Assembly: GCA_015680685.1 (NCBI GenBank)
Contig: MNCI01006964.1
Span: forward strand, 417,526 to 481,525
Source of the DNA: Gnetum montanum
Lineage: Eukaryota > Streptophyta > Gnetopsida > Gnetales > Gnetaceae
Length of the DNA stretch: 64,000 nt
Direction: 5' to 3'
The position numbers and the translations under genes are program-made. This document shows, piece after piece, positions 12,328 to 25,638 of this stretch. The notes beneath the pieces are model-generated. The model saw only the letters and a program-made list of their open reading frames with translations, ran no database searches and was not told the DNA's origin. Each line of letters starts with the position of its first letter. The stretch's first letter is position 1.

Positions 12328-13263
12328 TGATGAGCAGCAAGGTACCCCTATGCTCAACGATATGAATATGAGCGTTTCACGCACGATCAGGTCGAATTCC
12401 AAGGACTAAGCGCTTATGCACCCTTGTGGAACAAGGACGGGTTGATTGATTATTATCTTCCCAAGCTTACCTGTATGTCACGATTGTATGGTTAAGTAAG
12501 ATTGAGGCATATGATTTTTATAGCTTTTATGTTTTCATGCCCTGCGCTAGTAGGGAAGGAGAGATAACTAGGTGACTAATTTAACTTAACTACTCATTCA
12601 CTAAGTTCTAACTAATCCTAACACAAGCATTTGTTCCCACTTGTCGTACACATCCTAAACTAGTGCAACACTATTGGGATTACCAAACGCTAATTGTTAC
12701 TGGGTTACCAAGCACTACATGCATGCTCAAAGTGGTCGTGCTTGTGTAATTTAACGATTTACTTAATTTATCAAAATGAATTACTGTGCTAATAACAGAA
12801 ATGTAAAGTGCATAAAATAAAATAAATGCATAAGAAAATAAAATAAAATAAAATAAATGAGTAAGAAAAAAAATCTCAAGTGCTGCAAGGATGAATCAAA
12901 GAGCTCATCTTTATTTTCATACATAAGGTGTGCTTAGATACACAGTGCTTGAATAAAGATCCATCCACACTTAGTAGAGTAACTACTCTAATAATTAGAA
13001 TACTCTAACTTTCAAAAGTTTCGCTACATGACTACTGAAAGACTTCTTTTTCCAATTGTGTTCCTGGGCACTGTATTTATAGGCATGGGAGAAACTACTC
13101 TAATAATTAGAGTAACTACTCTAATAATTAGAATAAACCGCTAGAGTCACCACTCCAATAATTAGAATAAATCGCTAGAGTAACTGCTCTAATAATTAGA
13201 ATAAACTGCTAGAGTAACTACTCTAATAATTAGAATAAACTGCTAGAGTAACTGCTCTCATCA
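12328..13263 (-). repeat. 3' LTR of element B
   Basis: 936 bp. Read on the - strand it begins TGATGAGAG and ends GCTCATCA. Features are a U3 array of AGAGTAACT..CTCTAATAATTAGAATAAACTG units (13090-13258), a TATA box (TATTTATA on +, 13074-13081), a polyadenylation signal (TTTATT on +, 12910-12915), and an AAAAT pentanucleotide tract (about 12806-12857) found in all family LTRs. Confidence 0.9.
13085..13260 (-). repeat. U3 tandem palindromic array in element B LTR
   Basis: Four to five copies of a roughly 30-42-bp unit made of TAGAGTAACTACTCTA and CTCTAATAATTAGA-like palindromes, immediately upstream (element sense) of the TATA box. Matching arrays lie at 24610-24780 and 62880-63085. The position suggests a promoter or enhancer repeat. 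Confidence 0.75.
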
Positions 13264-13280
13264 TACCCCCACAACCAAAT
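13264..13280 (-). other. Polypurine tract of element B
   Basis: Read on the - strand, GGTTGTGGGGGTA directly precedes the TGATGAGAG start of the 3' LTR. It is a purine/G-rich plus-strand priming site. Confidence 0.65.
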
Positions 13281-16075
13281 GAAAAATCATCCTCGAGTTC
13301 CTTACAAAATATTGGGAACATATGAGATTATTGACTAATTGAAAATTGATGGTGGAATGGGATGATAGACTCAATGTGCCCAGTGAACGAATCAATAATC
13401 ATATTACAACATTAGTGTTCATGACCATTGTGGTGAACACTCATACATAAATGACATCCAAGCCTTTATTTGGTAGCTTGTAGAGAAAGAGAGAAAGAAA
13501 ATGAAGCATGTTGCCACCAATGCTAAGATTGCACCTTCCGTTGTTTATCCATAGCCATGCCACCAAACTTGCTCCTTTCGTAAATGCTCCAATTTTAGTC
13601 CATCCTGAGTGCTTCATCCAAGCCTAGTCCATTGTTTGTATGATCACCATATGCACACATAACACATTCACAAACGAGCAAGGATAGATAAACCATAATG
13701 CAGTTGATACCTTACTGTTGGCACATTTAGCCATTTCATGGAATAACAAAGGTGATAAAATATGAATAAGCCATAGAAGATATTCAAAAAAGATATATAT
13801 ATATGATGGTTGTGCCCTATTGATACTTTAATACCAAAGGTTTCATGTGGAAATTTGTTGAATGAAGATATAGTGTTTCCACTTTCAAATAATGATACCA
13901 AGGAAAGGAAAATTTATCATGCTCCTGTGTGAAGGGAAGGTTGTAAAAGAGTTGAAAAGCTTTGTCGATTAAAAAGAGCCGATCCCATTCATGAATGCAT
14001 CAATGAGAAATTAAAATCAACCTTATGGAAGTCACCATTGCAAGATTTGAATAATGTTTTTATGGTAAAGAACAGTTCTAGCCACTGTACATGGTTTTAA
14101 AAAAATGAATGAAATTGCTGCAACCGACGAAAAAACAGTCCAGAAGAATGCCTGTTCTTTCACAAGGAATCATGTTGGTAGTTTACACAGGAAAGTGCTA
14201 AGGTTTATTGACCTATAATGGCTTCTATTTTTGACACAAAACCAACTTTTCTCTTTGGCCCCAAATCAGCGGCACCTCTGCTGGGCGCATTGTGACAAAA
14301 CCTTGCAGGGACATGGATTCAAAGGTGATGGAGGAAGAACTCGCATGGACGTTGCCTCTTTAAAGATAGAAACCATTTCAGTTTAAAAATTTTTTCCATA
14401 AAAATGCAACCGATCCACCTGCCTTCAATGATGTTCACTGTGTTCTACAATGCGCGCACTGTGTGAAGATTTTTCTGGCCATTGCAGGGTTGTTCTTAAC
14501 CTACCACACTAGATGCCATTATTCACTGATGCTCAGATCTATGATACATTTTCCCTTGACTCTGCAATCAACGACAAGAATTTGAAAGACGATCTGCAGG
14601 AACACAAAAAACGTAGGAAGCCCTAAGCGAATTTGGGGCAAAACAAAATATTTCTAGGCAACCGAAACCCTATGTCTAGGGCCATATGTTCAATACATCA
14701 TTTTTTTTCCAGATCTTTCTCCTCCAGCAACCGAACATCACATAGCAATGATGCCGGATGCAACGACAGAGCCTTCTTCTGTGGTGGTGGTTGATAATGA
14801 TTTTTGGCAAGTGCAGGATATTTCGGAAGTATTCGATGGTAGTTCCAGCCTAGAGCCTTCACATTCGGGCCTGATGTTTTGGATTTAAGATTTTCTAGCC
14901 ATTTTCATATGGGTGCAAGTGAACATAAATTATTTTAGATTAGGTACCATCAACATTTATACCAAGGTAGATATTATATTATCACCTTATTCATAAAATT
15001 ACTAAGGGCTTCAATAATATTCTTAAAAATTTTAAAAAAGTAAAAATGAAAAGCTATTAGAGCTATAATTGTAAACAATTATATGGAACTATTGGAGTTA
15101 TTTTTCAAAAGAAATATTTATACATCTCCTAACTTCCTAACATCCTAAGTTCCTAAGTTAATACTCCCTAACTTGTTGGACAAGTTACTTGGGAGAGAAG
15201 TTAGGTAAGATATTTTTGAATATGTAACCACCTTTGAACCCTATAAAAAGGCTTCAAGCCAGGGGGGGGGGTGTTAAGAAGAGGAGGACTTTTGGAAAAG
15301 ACACTTGATACATCACACTTTTGGAGAAGACACTTTGGGAAGGCTACTAGCTAGCACTTGGGATCTCATATCATCATCACTTTTGAGATCACACTTGGGG
15401 TCTTGGAAGATTTGTAAAGAAGATTGCTTGTAAGATGGCTTGCTAAAGAAAAGATTTCAGCCTCTTTGTTATAGTCCTGTGAGTTATGTTTTTTTCTTAT
15501 TTTGTTTAAGTTGTTTAGCTAGTGGTTTAGATAGTATCATTCTTGGCAAGTAATTTTGGGATTTTTAGATTGCCCTTATTGTTCTTGTTTCCCGATAGAA
15601 AATTTCTGTTAAAATTTTTCCATAGAAGCGCTTGTGTTTAAAAGCTTTAAGAGAATTTTAGTAGCAAATTTTGTTATTGTGCAACGTATAGGAATTGCTA
15701 TTGGGATTGTCGTAAGAGAGCCTCTGCTTGTAGTCATGCCATTGAACATATTCAGTAGTCAAGAGGGTTTAGAAAATCTTTGGTATTTTGATGGGACCAG
15801 AATAGCTTCTTTTTATCTTTAAAGTGAATTTCCATGGTATTTCAATCAGAAATTGTCAAGTGTTTTGAAGGTTCTGTTGAATGCAATTGTTGACATCTAT
15901 TATCTAGTCAAAATGAAGTCTCGCACGTGGTAGTTTACATAGCAATTTCTGGTAGGATAGTAGGATTGTCTTGAAGAAATTGCTTATTTGAGCCTTGGAA
16001 GTTTGAACAATTCGTAGATATTGAATTTGGGATAGCTTTATTGGGAAGTGTTTACTCGTGTTATTTTACCTTGTT
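13281..16075. other. Non-coding interior of element B (downstream of integrase)
   Basis: No retroelement domain is visible. A less AT-rich part at about 14190-14880 lacks a convincing ORF. At 15240 a CTATAAAAAG TATA-like box is followed by a run of ten G (15262-15271) and GA-rich sequence. This could be an LTR fragment of an unrelated nested element read on +, but I found neither a partner LTR nor a primer site. The ORF at 15634-15822 is unrecognised. Confidence 0.4.
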
Positions 16076-16076
16076 N

Positions 16077-16536
16077 CGAACTCTTTGGTTTGTGGGTTTG
16101 TCAGGGCATAAAAGGCATGAGCCTACTTTGGGGAGGACCAACTAGCATTCCTTTGTAGTGCAATTGTTAAGTTCTTTTCTTTAAACATTTCCTACAATCA
16201 ATCATNNNNNNNNTAACTACCCAAGGTGTAGGGGTTAGGTGAATAGTAAAATGAAGAAAATTAAAAAATTTGTCCTAGGGCCCCCATGACTAAGAGCGAA
16301 CCTCCGGTAGCTATAAGATGGAAAAATATGAGGAACAAGAAAGATGGGAAAAAATAACAATGGCAACGCCAATAAAATGGATGTCATGGATGGGGATGAA
16401 ACAAGATATGATTGATTGTAGGAAATGTTTAAAGAAAAGAACTTAACAATTGCACTACAAAGGAATGCTAGTTGGTCCTCCCCAAAGTAGGCTCATGCCT
16501 TTTATGCCCTGACAAACCCACAAACCAAAGAGTTCG
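16077..16536. repeat. 129-bp perfect-length inverted repeat bounded by N gaps (likely assembly artefact)
   Basis: The segment 16077-16205 is the reverse complement of 16408-16536, each 129 bp. The left arm lies exactly between a single N (16076) and an eight-N gap (16206-16213). A repeat whose ends coincide with gap characters is most simply a contig-end or gap-filling duplication rather than biology. Confidence 0.8.
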
Positions 16537-17400
16537 TAGGCTCTAGGAATGTCATTTGGAAGAAAGAGTTAAAAACTTACCCACAATAATTCACCAAAGA
16601 AAAATAATGCATCAACCTAAAACAGAATAATGATAAAATCGGCAATGAGGTGGAAAATGGGAAGAAATATGGAGAGGAGAGAATAGAATGGAATCCAAAG
16701 AACAAGGTTGTGTAAAGACCCTTGTGTATTTCATGGTTAAGATAAATGAGTAAAACTCATCTGAAATACAGACTCAAACTAACCACATTTAGTGACCTCG
16801 CATCAATACAATTAGCCAATTCATCCTCTTGAAGTAACAAGAATGCTTCCACAAAGAGTAACCACCATCCCAAGGAGAGTGAGATGGAGAAGCAAGAAAT
16901 GAGAAAGGGCCTTAGTTAGAGGGAACCTTTAGGCATGGGTAACATGTCTTTCTAGTTTCATAACCAATGCTTGTAGCCCATATTGCTTTATTATGTCTAA
17001 GGGATATGCTTTGAATTCTCACTTTTCTCCCTTTTTTAATTTTTTTTGCATGAGAACCACACCATGCAAAGACTTATTTTTATTTGCTTGACTTCCTAAT
17101 TTTTGAATAATGTTAGAATGGTGGAAAATCCAAGAAACAAGCATCCAAGCACCCAAGAGAATGTCCAAGATAAATGCATCGAATCCCCTTGAAGTCACAC
17201 CCTTTTTATCCTTTGAGTTTTTCCTTTGTTTGAAAAGTACCCAGCCACTAATTCATTAATAAATTTACTTAGAAAAAGGGGACTGTATAGTTCCAAGCCA
17301 AAGGAGACCATAGAGTTGTATGGATGAGTGGACTCATTGCTTGTTTTACCAAAAGAACCATACCTTAATATTAGCATCATAATTCAAAGGTAAAAATCAA
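16537..17400. other. Interior of element B, no gene recognised
   Basis: AT-rich sequence between the gap-associated inverted repeat and the 3' end of integrase. The - strand ORF at 17195-17380 has no known motif. This is presumably element B 3' untranslated interior. Confidence 0.45.
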
Positions 17401-17499
17401 ACAATAGTAATAAATATGATATAATGTAATCCACCATCATGAACACTTATTGGATGATGAATGGCCATCTCCCCCATGACTAAGTTGGAAGGAGGAGAT

Positions 17500-20400
17500 T
17501 TAAAATAGTGAGCAAGGTTGTCCATCAACAGAGGTAGCATGTGTACTAGCTGTCCTAAGCTCATGGAAAGGTTTGGTTTGTTGTACAATGACTAACAATT
17601 TCTTGTCTGGGATCTCAGGTTTGTATATTTTCATGGCCCCTGAAGGAAAAGTTTCATAAATAATATAAGGTCCATTCCACAGTGTTTGAAATTTAGTATG
17701 TTGTGCACATGTGTGGGATTCTAGTAGAGAACCTTATCTCCTGGTTGATATTTAACTTTCCTAATCCTTAGGTCATGATGTTGTTTATTGAATGCCTTGT
17801 GCAACTCATTAGATGACAGGGCAACTAGTTGGTTTTCATCTAGCAAGTTAAGGGTTACTAACCATTGTTTCTATGCTAGATCAAGGTCAAGGTTGAGGTC
17901 ACATGCTATGGATAGTATACAAAGCTCAGTTTGAATGGGAAGCGTTGGAAATTTACCATACACTAACTCATAGGGAGAGTAGCCTATAGGGAGTTTCCAT
18001 GTGGAGCAGTATGCCCAAAGAGCATCGTTCAGTTTAGTGCCCTAGTCTTGCCTAAACTTGTTAATAGTTCTTGTCAATGTCTTTGTAATCTCCTTGTTGG
18101 TGACTTTTGCTTGAACATTTGCTTGGGGGTGGTATGGTGTAGTCAATTTATGCTAAACCCCTAAGTGTTGCATTAATTTCCGAAGAGTTGCACCTATGAA
18201 GTGGATACCATTGTCTAAAATAAGTGCACAAGGCACACCAAACCTATTTATGATTTTTTGTTGAATAAATCGTGTATTTTTAGATGATGTACAATCCTTA
18301 ATAGCAGCTACTTCTGCCCATTTAGTTAGGTAATCAATAACAACAATGATATAGGCTTTTCCATTGGACATTGGTGTAATTGGCCCCATAAAATCAATTC
18401 ACCAAATGTCGAAGGGTTCTAACAATTGGATCCATTGTTGTGGATCCTCCATTCTAGTAGTCATTCCCCCATCATTTTGATAGCGCTCACAAGATTGGAT
18501 GAATTGATGGGCATCCTGAAACAATGTAGGCCAATAATATCCTGCAAGAAAGATCTTGATGGACATTTGTCTTCTAGCGTAATGACCCCCACAAGAACCC
18601 TCATGAGCATCTTGGAGAGCTTGTAGTTGATCTATATTAGGAACACACCATCAAACCAAGTCATTGGGACACACTTTGTAAAGTTTTCCATTGATTTCCA
18701 TAAAGTACTTGGCTTGGTGAAGAAATTGTTGTTTCTTCTTAAGGTTTAACTCTTGTGGTATTTGCTGGGTGAGGAGATAGGTAAGAATGCTATTGTACCA
18801 GTTTGTCTCTGTGGGTGATTGATTATTCACTACACTAGCAAAGAGGAATTTATTAGAAAAATAATCAAAAATTGGATACTCGTCCTCTTTGTTGTCCCAT
18901 TGCAATCAAGATAAATGATTAGCAACTATGTTCTCGGTGCCTATACGATAGATTATCATAAGATCGAACTCTTGTAAGATTACAAGCCATCATATGATAT
19001 GAGGGCTTACCATTGGCTTATTCATGAGGAACCTTATTGCACTATGATCTATATGTATATATGCTTTATATCCCAATACATAGTGTCTAAACCTTTCTAG
19101 TGCAAACACTACAACCATTAATTCTTTTTGTGTGGTAGTGTAGTTAACTTGTGCACCAGTGATACCTCTATTTGCATAGTGGATGTAATAAGGAAACTTT
19201 TGATCATCTAACTATGTAAGTATAGCTCCTAAGGCATAGTTGGACATGTTAGTCATGATATGGAATGGTTTGGACCAGTCAGGAGCTTGTAGAATGGGTA
19301 TTTCTACTAGCTTCTATTTCAGATTTTGAAAAGCTAATTCGCATTCCCTGGTCCACTCGAAAGGTATGTCCTTTTTCATTAATTCCACCAAGGGTTTGGA
19401 AACCTTTAAAAAGTTCTCAATAAATCTCTTATAGTAGCTAGTATGTCCAAGGAATGACCAAATATCTTTGAAAATTTTCGATTGATGGGTAATTCCTTAG
19501 ATAATTTTAATTTTCTCGGGGTCTTCCTCTATCCCTGTGTGTGAGATTTTGTCCCCTAGTACTATGCCTTCTTGGACCATCAAATCGCTTTTCTACCAGT
19601 TGAGCCTCAAATTCATTTCTACACATCTTTTTAACACTTGCTCTAACCGATCGAAGGCTTGATCAAGGTTTGCTCCATAGGTGGAGAAATTGTCCATAAA
19701 GAGTTCTACACGATTTCCTATCTGCTATTGGAAGATGCTTAGAACTATTCGTTGAAATGTTGTAGGGGCATTGCATAAGCCAAACAGCATCTGTTTGTAT
19801 GCAAACGTTCTCTAAGGACTGGTGAATGTAGTCTTGGCTTGGTCTTCTAAGGCTATTTGTATTTGATTATATCCGCTATATCTATCTAGAAAACTATAAT
19901 AGCGATGCCTTGTGATGGTGTCTAAGACTTGGTTGAAAAATGGAAATGGAAAGTGATCTTTAAATTTTGCCATATTTAATAGCCTGAAATCTATGCACAC
20001 CCTCTATTTGCCTCCCTTTTTAGGCACAATAACTAAGGGACTAACCCATTCGATATCAACAATGGGGTATATGAACCTAGCCTTGAGAAGCTATTTGATT
20101 TCTTCCTTGACTACTTGCTTCAGCTTTAGGTTCAAATGCCTCTGCGGTTGTCTTCGAGGCTTCATGGAGGGGTCAATGTAAATCCTATGTTGGCATATCC
20201 TAGGATCTATTCCAGTTAATTTGGGATACGACTAAGCAAAGGGGTTTGACCATCTATTGATTACCTTCAGCAATTCTACTTTCTATTGAGGAGCAAGATT
20301 AGTGTTGATAATTATCGATTTTTCATTTTTAAGGAACATGTATTCCATACCGGTGGGCAATGGTTTTAGCTCAATGGGCTCCTGCTTAAATTTCTCAAGG

Positions 20401-21305
20401 ATTTCCAACTTTCCCCAGTTGACATTTTCAAGTTTATGACTTGGAAGTTGGCAGTGGGCTTGCTCTAATGCGTCTATGCTATCAATGTAAGCACAAGTTA
20501 AAATCTTAGTTGGTTCCATGCATACGAGTGAACTACTTTCTTGATCAGATGTTAGCCATTGGATGCCTTCTTGTTGTGTGGATGCTGCTTACAGGCATCT
20601 TTGTATGTTGATCACTTATGCACATTGATTGCATGCAAGAAATGTTAAACTTTGCACAAACCATGACCTCTGCATGCAATTACACCCTATGTCACTGTAT
20701 GTGATGCACAAAAATTTCTTCTTCTCGATCTTTATGAATGTATTTTCCTTTGATTTTTTTAGGGAAAGATCATGGATTCCTAGGCATGCATTGATTGTGC
20801 TTAGCCATGCTCTTCCCATTATGATTGGGAAGTTCCCCTTACCATTGTTCACTTGAATCACTAGGAAGTTAGCTAGGTATGACCACCCACAAATAGTGAT
20901 AACAATGTCTTCCACTAGTCCTAATTGGATAGTGATGGACTGGTTGACCAACTATAGATGGATGTTACTCTTTTTCAATGGAGGCAAGTTCCAAGCCTTG
21001 TATATTTCTTAAGAAATCAAGTTGACACTAGAACTTGAATCCCAAAGAGCCTTGCATAGCACATTTTCAAGTATATGTAAGTATATCAGAGGACTCCTAG
21101 GATTAGAGAATTTTCTAGGAAGGTGACCAGCTTTGATCCAATCAGTGAAGGCATGTGTTAGCATGACCATATGCATTGAGTGCAGTGATTGAGTTGAACG
21201 AGGCTGTGAAGTTTTGATTGATACTAAGGCATCTAAAGAATCAGATGCTTGCAATTGCAAGGTCTTGGTTGGTCTATTGGTTCTAAAGAAAGGTCTTTTC
21301 TTCAT
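17500..21305 (-). pseudogene. Element B pol: protease, RT, RNase H, integrase (inactive)
   Basis: One - strand frame interrupted only by stops. A protease-like segment (20616-20951) ends with FPIIMGRAWL. RT begins near CIDFRLLN (about 20000) and continues through FLDRYSGYNQI. The RT catalytic box near 19700 reads FMDN where FMDD is expected, so the second Asp is lost. RNase H follows (TTTQKELMVVVFAL region, about 19100). The integrase zinc region has GYYWPT and SCERYQ near 18550. The integrase core has MGPITP, LILDNGIHF (about 18220) and YHPQANVQAKVTNKE (about 18100), where the third catalytic residue is Lys instead of Glu. The C-terminal part has YELVYGKFPTLPI. RT and integrase should both be dead. 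Confidence 0.88.
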
Positions 21306-23750
21306 GTGATTGTTGGAACCAACAGTAGGTTGAGAGTTAACAGCCCTTGTGGCATTACATTGCTATGACTAGGTAGGGATTTCACCTTGCATAGCTAGAG
21401 CAGGTGGTAGAGGAGCTATTGGTGAAAGAGATGCGACCAGATGAGAAGGATGATATGCTTGCGGAATATTGCCCCTAGAAGAGGGAGTTCCATAATAATC
21501 GTAGGCTTGGTAATGAGGTTGAGGAGTGATGTGACCAGTAGAATCACATGGGGAGATTGGCTACTACACGTAATATCCATATGGATCAGGTTGTTGGTAA
21601 GGATACTATTGCCTTAGTGGTGGCATTCCCCATGATTGTGGGTGCTACCACTATTGATATTGCTCAATTGGTTGTGGTGGAGTTCCACTTGGATAATACA
21701 TTAAGGGTTTGTGGAACTATTTTTGGTTACTTGCAGGGTAAGGTAACCTTTGAGGTGCTTGCTATTTATTCAATTGTGGGTTGAGTGCATACACCCTAGA
21801 CTCTTGCAGATGTGAGATTATAGGGCAACATCCCTAAGGATGGTCATATTAACATATTTCACATCCACTATCATTGTCTGTTTTTGAATCCACAACCTCT
21901 TCAATGATGGCAACTTTGCCCTTCCCCTTGCTACATGCATGTTTAGCTTCTTTCTTTTTTATTTTTTCATGATCACTACCTTGCTCTCTAGAATCCTCTA
22001 CTATTTTAAGAACAGATTGAAATCTATTGTCTAGGGAATCCCACATTTAGTCTACTTTGCCGATACTTCTGATGTCAACTTTTGGATAGGAAAAATTTTC
22101 CTATTTACCATCTCTTTGAGTGGTGAATCTTCTTCATCCTCAAAAACTCTTACTCCCCTCTTCCAAAGGGAAGGATCTCAGTTATACTCTTTGACACTTT
22201 CTCTCTTCTCTAGCTCACCTTCTTCATTAGCAACTTGCTCCAATAGTCTTTGAATTTGATGGGACCTAAGGTTAGATAGTCTTCCTTGGGCATAAGTCCC
22301 AAGGGTTCTTCTCGTTTCATGCCTAAGCCCATCCATGAGATGGCATAATTGATCCTTTTGTGAATAACCATGGCTAGGAAAATAGTGTAATAATGAATAA
22401 TATCAGCCCATGGTACCATCCAAGGGTTTATGTCCTCCTTGTTTCTAGCCTTGGATTTGCTTTCACAAGCTAGACACTCGTGATTATGTTTGGTACTTGT
22501 CATTAGATAGTTCTAACATAATACTCCACCTACGAATGGATTCTGGTTCTAAAGATCGGTACCAACTTTCCACTTCTTTACCTAGTGTCCATGGAAACAA
22601 CTTAAGTTTTTGCCATTCGTTCTCTATATTTTGTAAGGCACACGCATCATGGAATGCTTGTAAGTGATTATGAGGATTAGCATTGTATCCCCCTTCAAAT
22701 CATGGAATATTTTTCATATCTAATCTCTTGATCCTACTATCTTTCTGGTGCCTTTTTGGAATTCTAATAGCCTCAATTATGTCCAACATACTTCAAGTAG
22801 TGAGTAGGGGTTCATCATGATCTTCTCGTCCATGGCATCTATGATGCCTACATTGTTCCCTACTCTCCCTTCTTCTATGATGTGACTCTCTAGAGTGCCC
22901 TTGTTCCCTTTCCTAGCTGTTTCATCTATGAATTACACTTTGCCTATCTTTATTCCCATGGTTTTTTTCCTTATGATTGCATCGAGATACTGAAGGAGAG
23001 GATGAAGGAGATGATGAAGATGAAGAAGAAGGAGAATTGTCACCATGATGGTGTCTGCTACCTTCTCTTCTACGGTCTCGGCCTCAATCGTGATTACCAT
23101 CAGAATGTCCACCTTTATCATGAGTTCGTGTCCCTTTTTTGAACCCTTTATGCCCATCGATATTAGAACTTGGGTTATAAATAGTGGAATAAAGGTTTTG
23201 ATACACAACCCCTTGGCCAAAGTCAAGGAGAGGAACATCATTATGTGGTTGACTGCCTGAGGTATGTTCACCACCCTCATTTTCACTTAAGACATGTCGG
23301 GCATCCTAGGACCACTTACCCTTAAAAGACTTATGATGTCTCTCTTGGTGCAAGTTTTTTTGACGTTGTACCTCTATGGGATGATATTCTCTCAGGTCAT
23401 GGTCTTGCACAACATATTTTTCATGTAAGTGCAACATGTCAATTCATGTGAGAGCATGAAGAAGCATGCTTGGGATTGAATGATCGAGAGGTAACACTAT
23501 GTTACCCTCTAAGTCTCGCCAATGCAGTTGTTCACCTTGATAAAGGATAAAGGTAAAGTCTGGTATATACTCATTGGGATGAATATATACCACTCGAACT
23601 TATTGAGGAACTGGCGGATCAACATTATGTGTATTATGCTGCCAATTGTTTCCTGTTTTAGACCTAGGTACTGAGGCACTTTCATACGAAAAAGGAGAGG
23701 TACTTGTCTATTCAGTGTGTAACGTATTCTTGTTTATTATTTTCTCAATC
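21306..23750 (-). pseudogene. Element B gag (decayed)
   Basis: Gag of the Athila-like element. From its 5' end it carries a segment HPNEYIPDF (about 23570) that is also present in copy C (40142-40324). A Ser-rich and Arg/His-rich basic stretch lies at about 23040-22850. The gag core near 22650 has FEGGYNANP, HLQAFHDACA and WYRSLEP. The start codon seen in copies C and D (ATGTCTCC) is mutated here. The reading frame changes once near 22.1 kb. The 23286-22933 open frame, rich in Leu/His, is a shadow of the real frame. Confidence 0.72.
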
Positions 23751-23817
23751 AACCCTAAGGGTTCATTCCAATGATGTGAATGATTTCCTATGTTCTAATT
23801 AGCACACAAACAACTAA

Positions 23818-23837
23818 GTCCTAGGCAATGGCGCCAA
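23818..23837 (-). other. Primer-binding site of element B (tRNA-Asp type)
   Basis: Read on the - strand directly after the LTR: TTGGCGCCATTGCCTAGGA. It is close to the tRNA-Asp primer site TGGCGCCGTTGCCGGGGA. Confidence 0.78.
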
Positions 23838-24782
23838 TGATGAGCGGCAAGGTACCCCTACACTCAACCATATGAATACAAGTGTTTCACACATGATTCG
23901 GTTGAATTCTAAGGACTAAGTGCTTATGCACCCTTGTGGAACAAGCATGGGTTGATTGATCATTGTCTTCCCAAGGTTACCTGTATGTCACGATTGTATG
24001 GTTAAGTACGCTTGAGGCATATGATTTTTATAGCTTTTATGTTTTTATGTCCTACACTAGTAGGGAAGGAGAGATAACTAGGTGATGAATTTAACTTAAC
24101 TACTCATTAACTAAGTGCTAACTAATCCTAACACAAGCATCCATTCCCACTTTCCGTACACATCTTGAACCAATGCAACACTGCTGGGATTACCAAATGC
24201 TAATCGTTACTAGGTTACCAAGCATTACATGCATGCTTGAAGTGGTCATGCTTGTGTAATTTAATGATTTTATTAATTGATCAAAATGAATTGTTGTGCT
24301 AATAATAGAAATGTAAAGTGCATAAAATAAAATAAAATAAAATAAAATAAATGCATAAGAAAATAAAATAAAATAAATTCCTAAGAAAACAAATCTCAAG
24401 TGCTACAAGGATGAATCAAAGAGCTCATCTTTATTGCTATACACAAGGTGTGTTAAGGTATACAATGCTCGAATAAATATCTATCCACACTTAGACCTCC
24501 TACTATGGGCACTTGGAAAATACTCTAACTTTCAAACGGTTCACTACTTGACTGTTAAAAGACTTCTTTTTCCAATTATGTGCCTGGGCACTGTATTATA
24601 GGCTTGGGAGCAACTACTCTAATAATTAGAGTAATTTCTCTAATAATTAGAATAAACTGCTAGAGTAACCACTCTAATAATTAGAATAAACTGCTAGAGT
24701 AACTGCTCTAATAATTAGAATAAACCACTAGAGTAACTGCTCTAATAATTAGAATAAACTAGTAGAGTAACTACTCTCATCA
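23838..24782 (-). repeat. 5' LTR of element B
   Basis: 945 bp, partner of 12328-13263. It has the same U3 palindromic array (24610-24780), polyadenylation signal (TTTATT on +, 24430-24435) and an AAAAT tract (24322-24377). The TATA box is damaged (TGTATTATAGG near 24593). Confidence 0.9.
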
Positions 24783-24787
24783 AAATT

Positions 24788-25074
24788 CAAACTTTACAAC
24801 TAACTAATGTAAGGGTAAAAGACAAAAATGCTAATCTTTCTAAAAATCAATTTAAGTAAGTTATTTAAGTATAACTTTGAAAGTTGTAATTTGACAAAGA
24901 TGTCTTGGTAAATACGAACAAATGGTATAGTTACCTAACCCTTGAAAAGGTATCTAAAAGTTGAATAAGTGAGTCAATCATCCTAGTTATACTTAAAATG
25001 GAATTTAAACTTTGCACAAAAAAACTAGTATGTAGTATAATAATTTTCCAAAGCATATTTATTGCATTGAAACT
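24788..25074. other. Spacer between element B and element 2
   Basis: Short AT-rich flank between the AAATT duplication of element B and the GAAAT duplication of element 2. No feature seen. Confidence 0.45.
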
Positions 25075-25079
25075 GAAAT

Positions 25080-25638
25080 TGTAACAATGTTGTCCTTGAG
25101 CATGTTTTCTGACACCTCAAGAGTCCCCCAAGCAGATTTAGAATTGGAATGAAACTTAAGAGGAATATGCCTCAACAATCAATAGTCTTGAAACACATGC
25201 CAAAAAACAACATGTTCATGTTAGCATGTGCCCTTAGTGGTGTTTCAAAAATGATAAACACATTATCCTAGTAAAGCTAGATAGTACTTCCTTGCTCCAC
25301 TCATGTGGACACCATGGGGCCTACGAGATGAATTCCCCAAATTCATCACTGCATGCTGGTACTTGGTGTCACACTCTTACAAGTGCATGAAACATGTCAT
25401 ATCACATCACATGATACACTTGGTTGACACCCTAATGTAGATTTGAACTACACAACCCTCCCAGGTAAGGTCCTACTTGGTAATGAGGAAGGTCATAGCC
25501 CCCATCTTACTAACACATGGAATTGCCATGCTAGTATGGTTTCGAAGACATAAGGAGTGGAGGACTCCTTATGCCCCCATGGTTCCTAAACCATGGTGGA
25601 GGTAGCAAGCCACCACCAACCTTGCAACCTCTCTAATA
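25080..25638 (-). repeat. 3' LTR of element 2
   Basis: 559 bp, aligned with 31460-32031 over its whole length. On + it starts TGTAACAATG. Its other end reads CTCTCTAATA where the partner has CTCTCTTACA, so the terminal CA is decayed. The adjacent interior read on - (AAGTAGGGAAGGAT) is a likely polypurine tract. Confidence 0.85.

Larger units (their letters stand above)
12328..24782 (-). mobile_element. LTR retrotransposon B: Athila-like Ty3/gypsy, decayed
   Basis: 12.5 kb between two direct LTRs (12328-13263 and 23838-24782), flanked by a perfect 5-bp target duplication AAATT (12323-12327 and 24783-24787). Coding order on the - strand is gag, protease, RT, RNase H, integrase. The primer site beside the right LTR is the tRNA-Asp type, known for the Athila clade, and RT fits that clade by motif. 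Gag-pol from about 22046 down to 17580 stays in one frame apart from stops; the first part of gag is in another frame. A non-coding interior of about 4 kb follows integrase. Two further B-family copies occur in the window (40083-58260 broken; 62878-64000 partial). Confidence 0.93.

Noticed and set aside
12806-12857. AAAAT tract considered as a poly-A tail of a retroposed sequence
   Set aside because: It lies inside the LTR at the same position in B, C and D, so it is part of the LTR sequence.
13085-13260. Regular repeats considered as a CRISPR-like array
   Set aside because: Units are contiguous palindromic blocks without unique spacers, in a plant LTR next to a TATA box.
22933-23286. 117-codon - strand ORF rich in Leu and His
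   Set aside because: Another frame of the same interval gives gag-like Ser/Arg/His-rich sequence continuous with the HLQAFHDACA core.
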